Positions 26,607 through 35,281 of a stretch of 64,000 bases of DNA are shown in pieces. The position numbers and the translations under genes are program-made. Numbering within the stretch: the stretch's first letter is position 1; every line of letters starts with the position of its first letter. The notes beneath the pieces were generated by a model. The model did not search any database and had not been told where the DNA came from. It saw nothing but the letters and a program-made list of their open reading frames with translations. Origin of the DNA: Halorubellus salinus (GTDB lineage: Archaea > Halobacteriota > Halobacteria > Halobacteriales > Natrialbaceae). The stretch covers positions 434,001 through 498,000 of the forward strand of contig NZ_JAJCVI010000003.1 in NCBI RefSeq assembly GCF_020567525.1, in the 5' to 3' direction.

Positions 26607-26906
26607 TCACTGTACGTCGACGATGATAGAGCGGTCGCTGGCGATCGTCACCGTCGTTCCCGCGTACTGGAAAGAGACGTAGACGACGGATACCGAAGGT
26701 GCCGTGAGGAGGTCGTCGAGCGCATCCGCTTCGATGGACTCCTGTAGCGGCGGGAGGTCGAGCTGCGAGCGGTCGGTCGCCGCGGCGACGGTCTCCACGA
26801 CCGCCATGCTGGGGACCTTCCGCCACTCGGTCCCGGCCGTCAGCGAACTCGGTTCGTCGACGGCGTCTACGGTCCAGCCCTTCTCTTCGTTGGTGTAGTG
26901 ATACAC
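26607..26906 (-). CDS. HalOD1 output-domain protein
   Basis: 99-aa HalOD1 protein: VVETVAAATDRSQLDLPPLQESIEADALDDLL followed by VYVSFQYAGTTVTIASDRSIIV. It uses a GTG start with GGGAG about 12 nt upstream. It parallels the HalOD1 gene at 15734. Signalling output role is predicted from the family; partner unknown. Confidence 0.78.
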   Translation of the reverse strand: MYHYTNEEKGWTVDAVDEPSSLTAGTEWRKVPSMAVVETVAAATDRSQLDLPPLQESIEADALDDLLTAPSVSVVYVSFQYAGTTVTIASDRSIIVDVQ

Positions 26907-27401
26907 GGTATTGCAATCTCCCTACGACACGCGATCCGAACACTCGGACCGCGTCGCTCGAGCCCAGTCGACGAGTCGCCCTCGTCACCGGTCGATGCTC
27001 TCGTTAGACGGTGAGAGGAGGCTGTATCCTGGTATAAGTATACGGCGACTATCCGAGCTAGTGCCTGGAGAGCACATCGTATCGGACTACGTACCACCAC
27101 TACGGCTGGGTCAGGGTTGCAGCGATTCGCGGAGGGACTGGGACGTCCGGTCGTCAGGTAACGACGATGCGTCGGCCTCGCGGAGCCCCGGTCCCCGTGG
27201 GTGGTGCGGGATGGTGCGAGCGTGCGCGTCGACGACGAACCCGAGAACGAACGTGACGAGTACCGGTTCGGGCGTCACGTACCACGTCCGGGTGCCGCCG
27301 GAGCGACCGACGCGCGCCCGACGACGCGGACGGCTCGTCAAGTCCGAGGGACGAGTTCGCACCTGGCGCTCGCCGGCCCGACCGCAGCGGTCACGCCCAC
27401 A
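26907..27401. other. intergenic region between HalOD1 and tfb
   Basis: GGTATAAGTATACGG near 27031-27046 is a symmetric AT-rich element that could serve the minus-strand HalOD1 gene. A minus-strand frame around 27111-27290 contains a short hydrophobic run but has no recognised start or homology. Nothing else can be supported. Confidence 0.3.
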
Positions 27402-27409
27402 CATATAAA
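27402..27409 (+). promoter_or_regulatory. TATA box of the tfb gene
   Basis: CATATAAA overlaps an upstream in-frame ATG (27409), which argues that translation starts at the ATG at 27442, about 33-40 nt downstream. Read on the other strand it is ATTTATATG, so the element could act in both directions. Confidence 0.6.
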
Positions 27410-27441
27410 TGTCGCGAACGGCTAGACGGCAACAGAATCCG

Positions 27442-28413
27442 ATGGCTCGTCTGAATCGAGAACGAGGAACAAAGGAATCAGTCGCCAGTTCGGACGAGCA
27501 ACAAACCGACGAGTCGGAGACGGAGACGTGCCCAGAGTGCAACTCCGAGCGACTCGTCACGAGCGGGGACGGAGACGAACTCGTCTGCGACGACTGCGGG
27601 CTGGTTCTGGAAGAGGACATGATAGACCGTGGCCCGGAGTGGCGCGCGTTCAATCACGGTGAACGAGAGAGCAAGAGCCGCGTCGGCGCCCCGACAACGC
27701 AGACGATGCACGACAAGGGGTTGACGACGCAGATCGACTGGAAGGACAAGGACGCCTACGGGCGCTCCATCTCCTCGGAGAAACGCAGCCAGATGCAGCG
27801 TTTGCGGAAGTGGCAGGAGCGCATCCGGACGAAGGACGCGGGCGAGCGCAACCTCCAGTTCGCGCTCAGCGAGGTCGACCGGATGGCGAGCGCGCTCGGC
27901 GTCCCACGGTCGGTCCGGGAGGTCGCGTCCGTCATCTACCGCCGAGCGCTCAGCGAGGACCTCATCCGCGGGCGCTCCATCGAGGGCGTCGCGACCGCGT
28001 GCCTGTACGCCGCGTGCCGACAGGAGGGCATCCCCCGGAGTCTCGAAGAGGTCGCGGAGGTGTCCCGCGTCGAGCAGAAGGAGATCGGTCGCACGTACCG
28101 GTACGTCTCCAAGGAACTCGGGTTGAAGATGGAGCCGGTCGACCCGAAGGAGTACGTGCCGCGGTTCTGCTCGGAGCTCGAGGTGAGCGAGGAGGTGAAG
28201 ATGAAGGCCAACGAGATAATCGACGTCACCACCGAGAAGGGCCTGCTCTCGGGGAAGTCGCCGACGGGGTTCGCCGCGGCAGCCATCTACGCCGCGAGCC
28301 TGCTCTGTAACGAGAAGAAGACCCAGCGCGAGGTCGCCGACGTCGCACAGGTCACCGAGGTCACCATCCGGAACCGCTACCAGGAGCAGATCGAAGCGAT
28401 GGGCATCCACTAG
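27442..28413 (+). CDS. tfb: transcription initiation factor IIB (TFB)
   Basis: 323-aa TFB. N-terminal zinc ribbon with C30-x2-C33 and C49-x2-C52, B-finger/reader region ([11 protein letters not shown]), then two cyclin-like repeats ([19 protein letters not shown]... and [22 protein letters not shown]...), ending in the promoter-recognition [26 protein letters not shown]. It recruits RNA polymerase to TBP-bound TATA boxes. Haloarchaea carry several TFBs used as alternative general factors; which one this is cannot be told. Start at 27442 chosen because the TATA box overlaps the earlier ATG. Confidence 0.95.
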   Translation: MARLNRERGTKESVASSDEQQTDESETETCPECNSERLVTSGDGDELVCDDCGLVLEEDMIDRGPEWRAFNHGERESKSRVGAPTTQTMHDKGLTTQIDWKDKDAYGRSISSEKRSQMQRLRKWQERIRTKDAGERNLQFALSEVDRMASALGVPRSVREVASVIYRRALSEDLIRGRSIEGVATACLYAACRQEGIPRSLEEVAEVSRVEQKEIGRTYRYVSKELGLKMEPVDPKEYVPRFCSELEVSEEVKMKANEIIDVTTEKGLLSGKSPTGFAAAAIYAASLLCNEKKTQREVADVAQVTEVTIRNRYQEQIEAMGIH

Positions 28414-28550
28414 CGCCCGCCGGGTCGGCCGCCGCGGGCAGTGGTCGCTGTCGGATCTACTGACGAGAGCCGTCCTCTGGGTCGGCGTTGCGGGCGAGCC
28501 GACTCGCGTAATGTCGAAGAATAAAGGACCCCTGTCTCGGAGTCACGGGT

Positions 28551-29033
28551 ATGGACGACGTGGACATCGACGACGTTGACAGAGCGATCCTGCACGCCCT
28601 CCAGGAGGATGCGCGGAACATGTCCTCGGGGGACATCGCGGAGCGGACGGGGACGTCGGACAGCACGGTCCGAAAGCGCATCCAGCGCCTCGAGTCCAGC
28701 GGCGTCGTCAAGGGGTACGAGGCGAAGGTCGACTACCAGAAGTCGGGGCATCCACTCAGGATGCTGTTGTTCTGTACTGCGTCGATACCCGAGCGAGGCG
28801 GTCTCATCGGGGACATCCTGGAGATAGAAGGGGTTGTGTCCGTGCAGGAGCTGGTGACTGGCGAGCAGAACCTCCTCGTCACTGCGGTCGGCGAGTCCGA
28901 TAGCGACATCACGCCGGTCGCGCAGGAGCTCCTGGAGATGGGGTTGACGGTCGCGGACGAGGTGCTGGTTCGGAGTCACGAGACGACGCCGTTCGGTCGG
29001 TTCGATACGGACCCTGGCGGAGAGGAATCCTAG
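28551..29033 (+). CDS. Lrp/AsnC-family transcriptional regulator
   Basis: 160-aa protein with an N-terminal AsnC helix-turn-helix (VDRAILHALQEDAR... SGDIAERTGTSDSTVRKRIQRLESSGVVKGYEAKVDY) and a C-terminal ligand-binding RAM-type domain (LLFCTASIPERGGLIGDILEIEGVVSVQELVTGEQNLLVTAVGESD). AGAATAAAG about 30 nt upstream is a probable TATA box. Ligand unknown. Confidence 0.9.
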   Translation: MDDVDIDDVDRAILHALQEDARNMSSGDIAERTGTSDSTVRKRIQRLESSGVVKGYEAKVDYQKSGHPLRMLLFCTASIPERGGLIGDILEIEGVVSVQELVTGEQNLLVTAVGESDSDITPVAQELLEMGLTVADEVLVRSHETTPFGRFDTDPGGEES

Positions 29034-29055
29034 CGGCTACTGGTTCGACGGCGGT

Positions 29056-30072
29056 CTAGAGGAGGACGCGGTCGACGTCGCGTTCGGTCGCGCGTCGCAC
29101 GACCGCGGACAGTGGGTCGGTGGTTCCGGCGAGGTTGTCGGAGTCGCCGTCGAGGACGAGGAGTGCGGCGCGGCGGCCGGGTTCGACGACGCCGCAGTCG
29201 AGGTCGGCGATCTCGGCGCCGGCCGTCGTCGCCATCTCGAGGATCGCTCGGTCGGGGACGTCGAAGCGCTTCGCGGCGTACGCCATCTCGCGGAACATCG
29301 ACGGCGCGTTCAGCATGACGTTGTCCGTGCCGAGGGCGACCGTGGTGTGGGCGCGGAGGTCGGGGAGCGGTGCTTCGCCGACGTCGAGGACGGCGTTCGC
29401 TCGTGGACAGACGACGATGGGGACGGACTGGTCGGCGACGCGGTCGAGGTGTTCGTCCTCGGCGTGCACCATGTGTACGAGGAGGTCGGGGTCGAGGTCG
29501 AGCGCCGGGTGGATGTCGGTCGCGTCGGGTTCGCCGGCGTGGATGGCGAACGGACGGTCGCGTTCGCGGCAGGCGTCGCGTTCGGCGGCGAAGTCGTCGT
29601 CGTTCGCGCCGGAGGCACCGTAGCCGTCGGCGACGTCGAGGACGGACGGGTCGTCGCTGCCGAAGACGAACGCGTGGACGTCGAGCGGGTCGGCTGCTTC
29701 GCGGAGGGCGCGTGCGCCGGGGACGCCGTTCTCGCGGAAGTCGAGCGTGGCGGCCGTCCCGGTGTCGCGCATGAACCGGAGCGTCCGTCGCATCGCGGTG
29801 ACGAGTTCGTCGTGGTCGGCGGCGGCCAGTCGACGGTGTTTGCGGCTCTCTGGGGGGGCGACGGCTTCCTCGAGCGAGAGGCCGACGGCGGCGTCCTTCG
29901 CGACCGAGTCGCCCAGGTGCGTGTGCGCGTTGACGAACGCGGGGACGACTATGTCCGTCGAGTCGGTGTCGGTCTCCTCGACGGCTTCGATGCGGTCGTC
30001 GTCGACGACGACTCGGCCGCGTATCGGTTCGAACGTTTCGCCAGCGAGGATCGTCCCCGTGAGTTCTTCCAT
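29056..30072 (-). CDS. amidohydrolase-family metal-dependent deaminase/hydrolase
   Basis: 338-aa amidohydrolase: metal site H50-T-H52 in NAHTHLGD, His in AIHAGEPD, HMVHAEDEHL and the Asp in LGTDNVM. The arrangement resembles the cytosine/S-adenosylhomocysteine deaminase or chlorohydrolase branch, but the substrate is not clear. ATG 30072 is preceded by GAGGGGTG; the in-frame GTG 30078 falls in that site. Divergent from the dabBA genes. Confidence 0.8.
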   Translation of the reverse strand: MEELTGTILAGETFEPIRGRVVVDDDRIEAVEETDTDSTDIVVPAFVNAHTHLGDSVAKDAAVGLSLEEAVAPPESRKHRRLAAADHDELVTAMRRTLRFMRDTGTAATLDFRENGVPGARALREAADPLDVHAFVFGSDDPSVLDVADGYGASGANDDDFAAERDACRERDRPFAIHAGEPDATDIHPALDLDPDLLVHMVHAEDEHLDRVADQSVPIVVCPRANAVLDVGEAPLPDLRAHTTVALGTDNVMLNAPSMFREMAYAAKRFDVPDRAILEMATTAGAEIADLDCGVVEPGRRAALLVLDGDSDNLAGTTDPLSAVVRRATERDVDRVLL

Positions 30073-30398
30073 GCACACCCCTCGCCCTTCTTCACGAAAT
30101 GGTTTTTGGACGGCGAATAGCGAACGATTCGGTAGTACTATGATGGTCTGGAGAGGGATTCAGGGCAAGGAGTGGTGTCGGTGCACCCGCGTTCCGGGGG
30201 CCGTGGGCGCCTCCTGCCGGCGTTCCGAGGGGCCACCTCGCTCTTTCGGTGAAAACGTAATGTTCTTTCGTGAGGATATTGCGAACGTTTTGGGAATATA
30301 GATAGATTTAATAGACAATTCGTTTCATAGTGCTCCAAGAACGACCGGTTCGGTCGCCGGGGCTGCTCCGACGCCCGGGCCGGTCGTCACCACGAACG
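30073..30398 (+). promoter_or_regulatory. intergenic region with dabBA promoter
   Basis: TTTAATA at 30307-30313 is the likely TATA box for dabBA. Upstream lie ATATT...AATAT and AAAACG...CGTTTT inverted words (about 30250-30300) that could be regulator sites. A 53-codon plus frame at 30140-30301 (starts MMVWRGIQGK) is open but unrecognised. Confidence 0.4.
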
Positions 30399-31886
30399 AT
30401 GGCAGGATCTAACTCGCGGACGACGGTCGGAGCGCTCCCGGACACGACGGCCGATTCGCCGCTCGTGCCCGTCGCAGCAACGTGGCTCGTCTGGGCACTG
30501 TTCGCGGCGAGCGTCGGCGCGCTCGTCGCCTGGATCCGACTCGACGGCGCCTGGGAGCTCGGCGGGCTCGTCGCCGTGGACGGGCTGACCGTCCTCATGT
30601 GGGTCGTCGTCACGTTCTTCAGCGGCGTCGTCCACAGCTACTCGCGGCGCTACATGGCCGGGAGCCATCACGAGTCGACGTTCTTCGCGACCGTGTTCGC
30701 GTTCACGCTGGTCGTGATGGCGCTCGTCGCGGCCGACCACGTCGTCCTGTTCGGCGGCCTCTGGCTTGCGATGGGCCTCCTGATGGCGGCGCTCATCGGG
30801 ACCGTCGACGGCTGGCCGCAGGCCCAGGCCGCGGCCGCGGTCGCTCGCCGGTACTTCCTCGCCAGCAGCGCACTCCTCGGCGTCGCACTCGCGGCGCTCT
30901 GGTGGACGACCGACGCGACCACCATCACCGGCATCACCGACGCCACCGCCGCCATGAGCGGTCCCGCGTGGCTGCTCGCCGCCGGCGCGCTCGTGCTCGC
31001 CGCGATGATACAGTCCGCGCTCGTCCCCTTCCAGAAGTGGCTGCTGTCGTCGATGACCGCACCGACGCCCGCGTCCGCGCTCATGCACGCCGGGTTCGTC
31101 AACGCCGGCGGCATCCTCCTCGTCCGGTTCGCGCCCGTCCTGACGGTCGAGGCCGCCGTGATGTACGCCATCGTCGCCGTCGGCGGCGCGAGCGCCATCG
31201 CCGGGAAGCTCCTGAAGTCCGTCCAGCCGGACGTCAAGGGCAAGCTCGGGAGTTCGACGGTCGGCCAGATGGGGTTCATGCTCATGCAGGTCGGGCTCGG
31301 GTTCTTCGCCGCCGCCATAACGCACCTCGTGCTCCACGGCTTCTACAAGGCCTACCAGTTCCTCAGCGCCGGCGAACAGGTCGAGCACACCACGCCCAGC
31401 GAGGCGACGCCGCACACCGTCGGCCGGCTCCCGAGCGTCGTCGGCGCGACCGTCGCCATCCTGACCGGTCTCGCCGGCGGCGCGCTCTTCGCGGTCCTCA
31501 CCGGGAAGGGCACCGCGGTCGACAGCGGCCTCCTGCTGACGTTCTTCGTCACGTTCACCACGCTGCACGCCGCCCGCAGCGCCGTGAACCACGCGTCGCT
31601 CTCGCCGACGGCGCGCTACGCGGCCGTCCCGCTCGTGTTCTTCCCCGCCATCCTCGTATACACCGTCGTCTACGAGGCGATCTCGGGGCTCCTCGCCATC
31701 GGCGCCGTGACGACCGAACTGACCGCGATCCACGTCGTCATCGCCGTTCTCTTCGTCGGCATCTACGTCGGCATCGAGACCGGCGTCCACGAGCACAGTC
31801 GCCGGCTCTACGTCGCGCTCCTGAACGCCACCCAACCGGACTCGGACACCCTGCTCACCGCAACGGAGGATTATAATGAGTACTGA
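30399..31886 (+). CDS. dabB: DabB, proton-conducting (NuoL/MrpA-like) subunit of DAB carbon transporter
   Basis: 495-aa multi-helix membrane protein of the proton-translocating NADH dehydrogenase/antiporter family. Conserved-type positions are seen in FQKWLLSSMTAPTPASALMHAGFVNAGGILL and THLVLHGFYKAYQFLSAG. Stand-alone NuoL-like proteins coupled to a DUF2309 gene are DabB, which with DabA forms an energy-coupled bicarbonate/CO2 accumulation system (DAB, described in Halothiobacillus and other bacteria). The gene overlaps dabA by 11 nt. ATG 30399 chosen; GTG 30330 in frame is possible with a leaderless transcript. Confidence 0.85.
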   Translation: MAGSNSRTTVGALPDTTADSPLVPVAATWLVWALFAASVGALVAWIRLDGAWELGGLVAVDGLTVLMWVVVTFFSGVVHSYSRRYMAGSHHESTFFATVFAFTLVVMALVAADHVVLFGGLWLAMGLLMAALIGTVDGWPQAQAAAAVARRYFLASSALLGVALAALWWTTDATTITGITDATAAMSGPAWLLAAGALVLAAMIQSALVPFQKWLLSSMTAPTPASALMHAGFVNAGGILLVRFAPVLTVEAAVMYAIVAVGGASAIAGKLLKSVQPDVKGKLGSSTVGQMGFMLMQVGLGFFAAAITHLVLHGFYKAYQFLSAGEQVEHTTPSEATPHTVGRLPSVVGATVAILTGLAGGALFAVLTGKGTAVDSGLLLTFFVTFTTLHAARSAVNHASLSPTARYAAVPLVFFPAILVYTVVYEAISGLLAIGAVTTELTAIHVVIAVLFVGIYVGIETGVHEHSRRLYVALLNATQPDSDTLLTATEDYNEY

Positions 31887-34308
31887 CAGCACCATCCAGG
31901 ACCGCATCGACGACGCCGCGGACGTGGTCGGCTCCCTGTGGCCGATCCACTCGTTCGTCACCGCGAACCCGCTCGCCGGGTTCGAGAACCAGCCGTTCGA
32001 GGACGCCGTCGCGCAAGCAGCGACGCTCCTCGGCGGCCGCGGGTACCCGAGCGCCGATACCTTCCGGCGGGCGCTCGACGCCGGCCAGATAGACCGCGAG
32101 CGCCTGGAATCGGCGCTCGCCGACGCCGGCTACGACGCCGACCCCGAGGCGTTGCTCGACCGCATGACCGAGGAGACGGCTCGCGTGACCGACGGCGGCG
32201 AGGACGGCACCGCGGCGGGTACGACGGATGCGGCCGACGCGTCGGCGCGCGTCGACCGCGTGCTGTCGAAGTGGCTGTCGGCGTTCCTCGAGGAGGGGAG
32301 CGCGCACTGGTCGATGCCGAACCGCGACGCCGGGTTCTACAGCGCGTTCCGCGGGGTCGTCGCGCACGACGGCGCCGTCCCGGACGACGGCATCGTCACC
32401 GACCTCCCGGCGGACCCCATCGAGACCATCGCGGCCGTCCTGGAGCCGTACCCGGAGAGCCAGTGGCCGGTCGTCTTCGAGGAGCAACTCGCCGCACTCC
32501 CCGGCTGGACGGGGTTCGTCAAGCACCGCGCCGAGCGCGGCAGCGAGTGGCAGGAGGCGCACCCGATATCTCTCGAGGGCTACCTCGCGGCGCGCCTCGC
32601 GCTCCACGACGCGTTCGGGAACGATGTCGAACCCACCGTCGAGCGCGCCGAGACGCATCCCACGGACGGGATCGCGCAGGCGTTCCTCGAGGCGTGGGAG
32701 GCGACGTACCGCGGCGAGGTCGTCGATTCGGTCGCCGCCGCGAGCGAATCCATGGCCGACGCCGACCCGACGGGCCGCCCGGACGCACAGCTCGTGTTCT
32801 GTATCGACACGCGCTCGGAGGTCGTGCGTCGCCACGTCGAAGCCGCCGGCGACTACGAGACCCACGGGTACGCCGGGTTCTTCGGGGTCCCGATGCGGTA
32901 CGAGGGGTACGACGCCGACGTCGCCGTCGACGCGTGCCCGCCGATCCTCGACCCGCAGCATCACGTCACGGACCACGCGACCGACGACGACGCACGCGAC
33001 CGGTACGAGGGCCTGACGGGGCTGTGCGCGGCCGCCGACGAGGTCGTCGAGACGCTCGAGGCGAACGCCGCGACCGCGTACGGGTACGTCGAGTCCGCCG
33101 GGAGCGGCTACGGGCTCGCGCTCGCCGCGCGGACGCTCGTCCCGCACCGCGTCCGCGACGCGTTCGGCGCGCTCGCTGACCGCGTCCCGGACGTCCACGA
33201 GTTCACCGACCCCGTCGTCGACCACCAGCACACGTACGCGGGCGACCTCCCCGTGGGGCTGACGCCCGACGAGAAGGTCGAGTACGCCGCCGGCGCGTTC
33301 GAGCTCATGGGCTGGGAGGAGTTCGCTCGCCTCGTCGTGTTCACGGGGCACGCGAGCGAGACGGCGAACAACCCGCACGCGGCGAGTCTCGACTGTGGCG
33401 CGTGCGCCGGGAACCCGGGTGGGCCGAACGCGCGCGTCCTCGCCGCCAGCTGCAACGACCCCGAGGTCAAGGTGGCGCTCCGCGACCGCGGGTTTGACGT
33501 CCCCGACGACACCGTGTTCGTCGCGGCCGAGCACAACACGACGACCGACGAGATAACGCTCTACGACGCCGCCGTCCCCGAGAGTCATGCCGAGGACCTC
33601 GCCGCGCTACGCGCCGACCTCGAGGTCGCGCGCGAGGGCGCCGCGGCCGAACGCGTCGCGTCGATGGGCACCAACGGTGGCGTCCGCGAGACCGAGCGTC
33701 GCGCCGCAAACTGGGCGGAGACCCGCCCAGAGTGGGGGCTCGCCGGGAACGCCTCGTTCGTCGTCGGGCCGCGCGACCTCACGAGCGACGTCGACCTCGA
33801 CGGGCGCGCGTTCCTGCACTCCTACGACCACTCGACCGACCCGGACGGCGACGCGCTCGAGAGCATCCTCACCGGCCCGATGGTCGTCACCCAGTGGATC
33901 AACACCCAGTACTACTTCTCGACCGTCGACAACGCCGTCTACGGCAGCGGGTCGAAGGTCACGCAGAACCCCGTCGGGAACGTCGGCGTCTACCAGGGCA
34001 ACGGCGGCGACCTCATGACGGGCCTCCCGCTCCAGTCGCTGCTGGCCGCGGACGACGTCCCGCACCATCAGCCGCTCCGCCTGTCGGTGGTCGTCCACGC
34101 GCCAGTCGACCGCGTCACGAGCGTGCTCGCCGCGCACGAGCACCTCCAGGGGCTCCTGGACGACGACTGGCTGTCGCTGTCGGTCGTCGACCCCACGCAG
34201 GACCACCGCGCGTTCCACTACGACGAGGCCCTGGAGTGGACCGAGCCGTTCGAGGACGCCTCGACGGTCGACGCGCGCCCGGACGCGTCCGCGGTCGCAG
34301 ACGACTGA
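31876..34308 (+). CDS. dabA: DabA, zinc-dependent carbonic-anhydrase-like subunit (DUF2309)
   Basis: 810-aa DUF2309/UPF0753 protein with a beta-carbonic-anhydrase-like site: C309 and D311 in LVFCIDTRSEVVRRH, H492 in VVFTGHASETANNP and C507 in SLDCGACAGNPGG. The C-x-D pair and the 15-residue H-to-C spacing match those reported as zinc ligands in bacterial DabA. It is thought to hydrate CO2 to bicarbonate in a vectorial way, driven by the cation gradient through DabB. GGAGGA ends 5 nt before the ATG, and the 11-nt overlap with dabB implies coupled translation. Use for carbon fixation or anaplerosis in this heterotroph-type host is unknown. Confidence 0.9.
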   Translation: MSTDSTIQDRIDDAADVVGSLWPIHSFVTANPLAGFENQPFEDAVAQAATLLGGRGYPSADTFRRALDAGQIDRERLESALADAGYDADPEALLDRMTEETARVTDGGEDGTAAGTTDAADASARVDRVLSKWLSAFLEEGSAHWSMPNRDAGFYSAFRGVVAHDGAVPDDGIVTDLPADPIETIAAVLEPYPESQWPVVFEEQLAALPGWTGFVKHRAERGSEWQEAHPISLEGYLAARLALHDAFGNDVEPTVERAETHPTDGIAQAFLEAWEATYRGEVVDSVAAASESMADADPTGRPDAQLVFCIDTRSEVVRRHVEAAGDYETHGYAGFFGVPMRYEGYDADVAVDACPPILDPQHHVTDHATDDDARDRYEGLTGLCAAADEVVETLEANAATAYGYVESAGSGYGLALAARTLVPHRVRDAFGALADRVPDVHEFTDPVVDHQHTYAGDLPVGLTPDEKVEYAAGAFELMGWEEFARLVVFTGHASETANNPHAASLDCGACAGNPGGPNARVLAASCNDPEVKVALRDRGFDVPDDTVFVAAEHNTTTDEITLYDAAVPESHAEDLAALRADLEVAREGAAAERVASMGTNGGVRETERRAANWAETRPEWGLAGNASFVVGPRDLTSDVDLDGRAFLHSYDHSTDPDGDALESILTGPMVVTQWINTQYYFSTVDNAVYGSGSKVTQNPVGNVGVYQGNGGDLMTGLPLQSLLAADDVPHHQPLRLSVVVHAPVDRVTSVLAAHEHLQGLLDDDWLSLSVVDPTQDHRAFHYDEALEWTEPFEDASTVDARPDASAVADD

Positions 34309-34407
34309 CGGGCATCACTCGCGTCCGCCCGCTCCGCCCCACCGCCTCGGCCGTCGACGCCCGTTCTCGCGACGCGGACGCGCCCTTTGAGAATCCGGGT
34401 TAAAAGC

Positions 34408-34416
34408 AAATATATT
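34408..34416 (+). promoter_or_regulatory. TATA box downstream of dabA
   Basis: AAATATATT in an AT-rich segment (TTAAAAGCAAATATATTCC) that contrasts with flanking DNA. It lies 27-35 nt before a 17-codon mini-ORF and about 75 nt before the DUF7344 start. Confidence 0.55.
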
Positions 34417-34442
34417 CCCCAGGGAGCGCTATCGTGGAGCGT

Positions 34443-34496
34443 ATGTTCTACAACTCCTGGTCTCCGTCCGTCCATCGGAGAGTGCCCGATGCCTGA
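34443..34496 (+). CDS. short upstream ORF overlapping the DUF7344 start
   Basis: 17-codon frame (starts MFYNSWSPSV) located where a leaderless transcript from the TATA at 34408 would begin. Its TGA lies 8 nt inside the next gene in another frame. Possible coupling leader; no homology. Confidence 0.3.
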   Translation: MFYNSWSPSVHRRVPDA

Positions 34497-34857
34497 CTCG
34501 AGTTCGGACCTCCCCACCGAGGCGGCACTTCGACTACTCCTCAAGGAGGAGCGACGACGGGTCATCCGAACGCTGGCAGAACGCCAGCGCGAGACGACCG
34601 TCGACCAGCTCGCGGCGGCACTCTGCGAATCACCGGCGGCGACTCCGCGTGGGAGTCGAACGGTCGACGAGGGAGACCTCGACGATGCCGTCCTCGACCT
34701 CCTGCACGTCCACATCCCCGTGTTACGGGACGGCGACGTGATAGTCTACGACCCCCAGCAGGAGACGGTCCGCCGCGGAGAGCAGTTCCGGCCCGTCCGC
34801 AACCTGCTCGCAGCCATCGACGCGCACCGCGACGGCGCCTTGACCGACACCGCTTGA
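34489..34857 (+). CDS. DUF7344-type winged-helix protein
   Basis: 122-aa soluble protein: ALRLLLKEERRRVIRTLAERQ, then VDQLAAALCE and LDLLHVHIPVLRDGDVIVYDPQQ, a divergent form of the DUF7344 hallmark. It lies downstream of dabBA on the same strand but has its own promoter. Putative regulator; a link to dabBA is conjecture. Confidence 0.7.
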   Translation: MPDSSSDLPTEAALRLLLKEERRRVIRTLAERQRETTVDQLAAALCESPAATPRGSRTVDEGDLDDAVLDLLHVHIPVLRDGDVIVYDPQQETVRRGEQFRPVRNLLAAIDAHRDGALTDTA

Positions 34858-35281
34858 CTACGGCACATTACTTGACGACCACCGACGCGCGGCGTGCAGC
34901 GCGAGGCACGTCCTGCCGACTTCGTCCAGAATGCGAGCGCGTTCCGGTTCCGTAGCGCTTCCGTGCGCGCGACGGTCGTTTCGGCGAGTTAGCACGTCTG
35001 CGGCGTCGAAAAACCACCGGAATCGGTGGTTTCCGGCGTGCAGCGACAGAGAGGTTGGGACCAATTCTGCGCCTGCACGCCACCGTATCATCTGTCCTAC
35101 CCCCACATAGAAGTACTGTGATGAAGTGAGTAAACTCTGCTTGGGGTTCGCGCGCTGAAAGCGGCCGAGACGGCAATCTGGTCGCTATTTTGTGATTACT
35201 AGAGTGACAACGCGCGTTCTCGGTGCGACGTACTAAACACCCAGGGGGAGAAAGGTGGTGTTGTAGTCGAGGTTGGGACCA
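34858..35281. other. intergenic region with hairpin and 15-bp direct repeat
   Basis: A perfect 9-bp stem with 4-nt loop, AAACCACCG GAAT CGGTGGTTT, lies at 35011-35032 and could end transcription or be an operator. GAGGTTGGGACCAAT occurs at 35051-35065 and again at 35269-35283, where it spans the start of the TrmB gene. TTGTGA...TGACAA (about 35193-35213) is an imperfect inverted repeat similar to the operator at 38052. No gene is supported. Confidence 0.5.
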
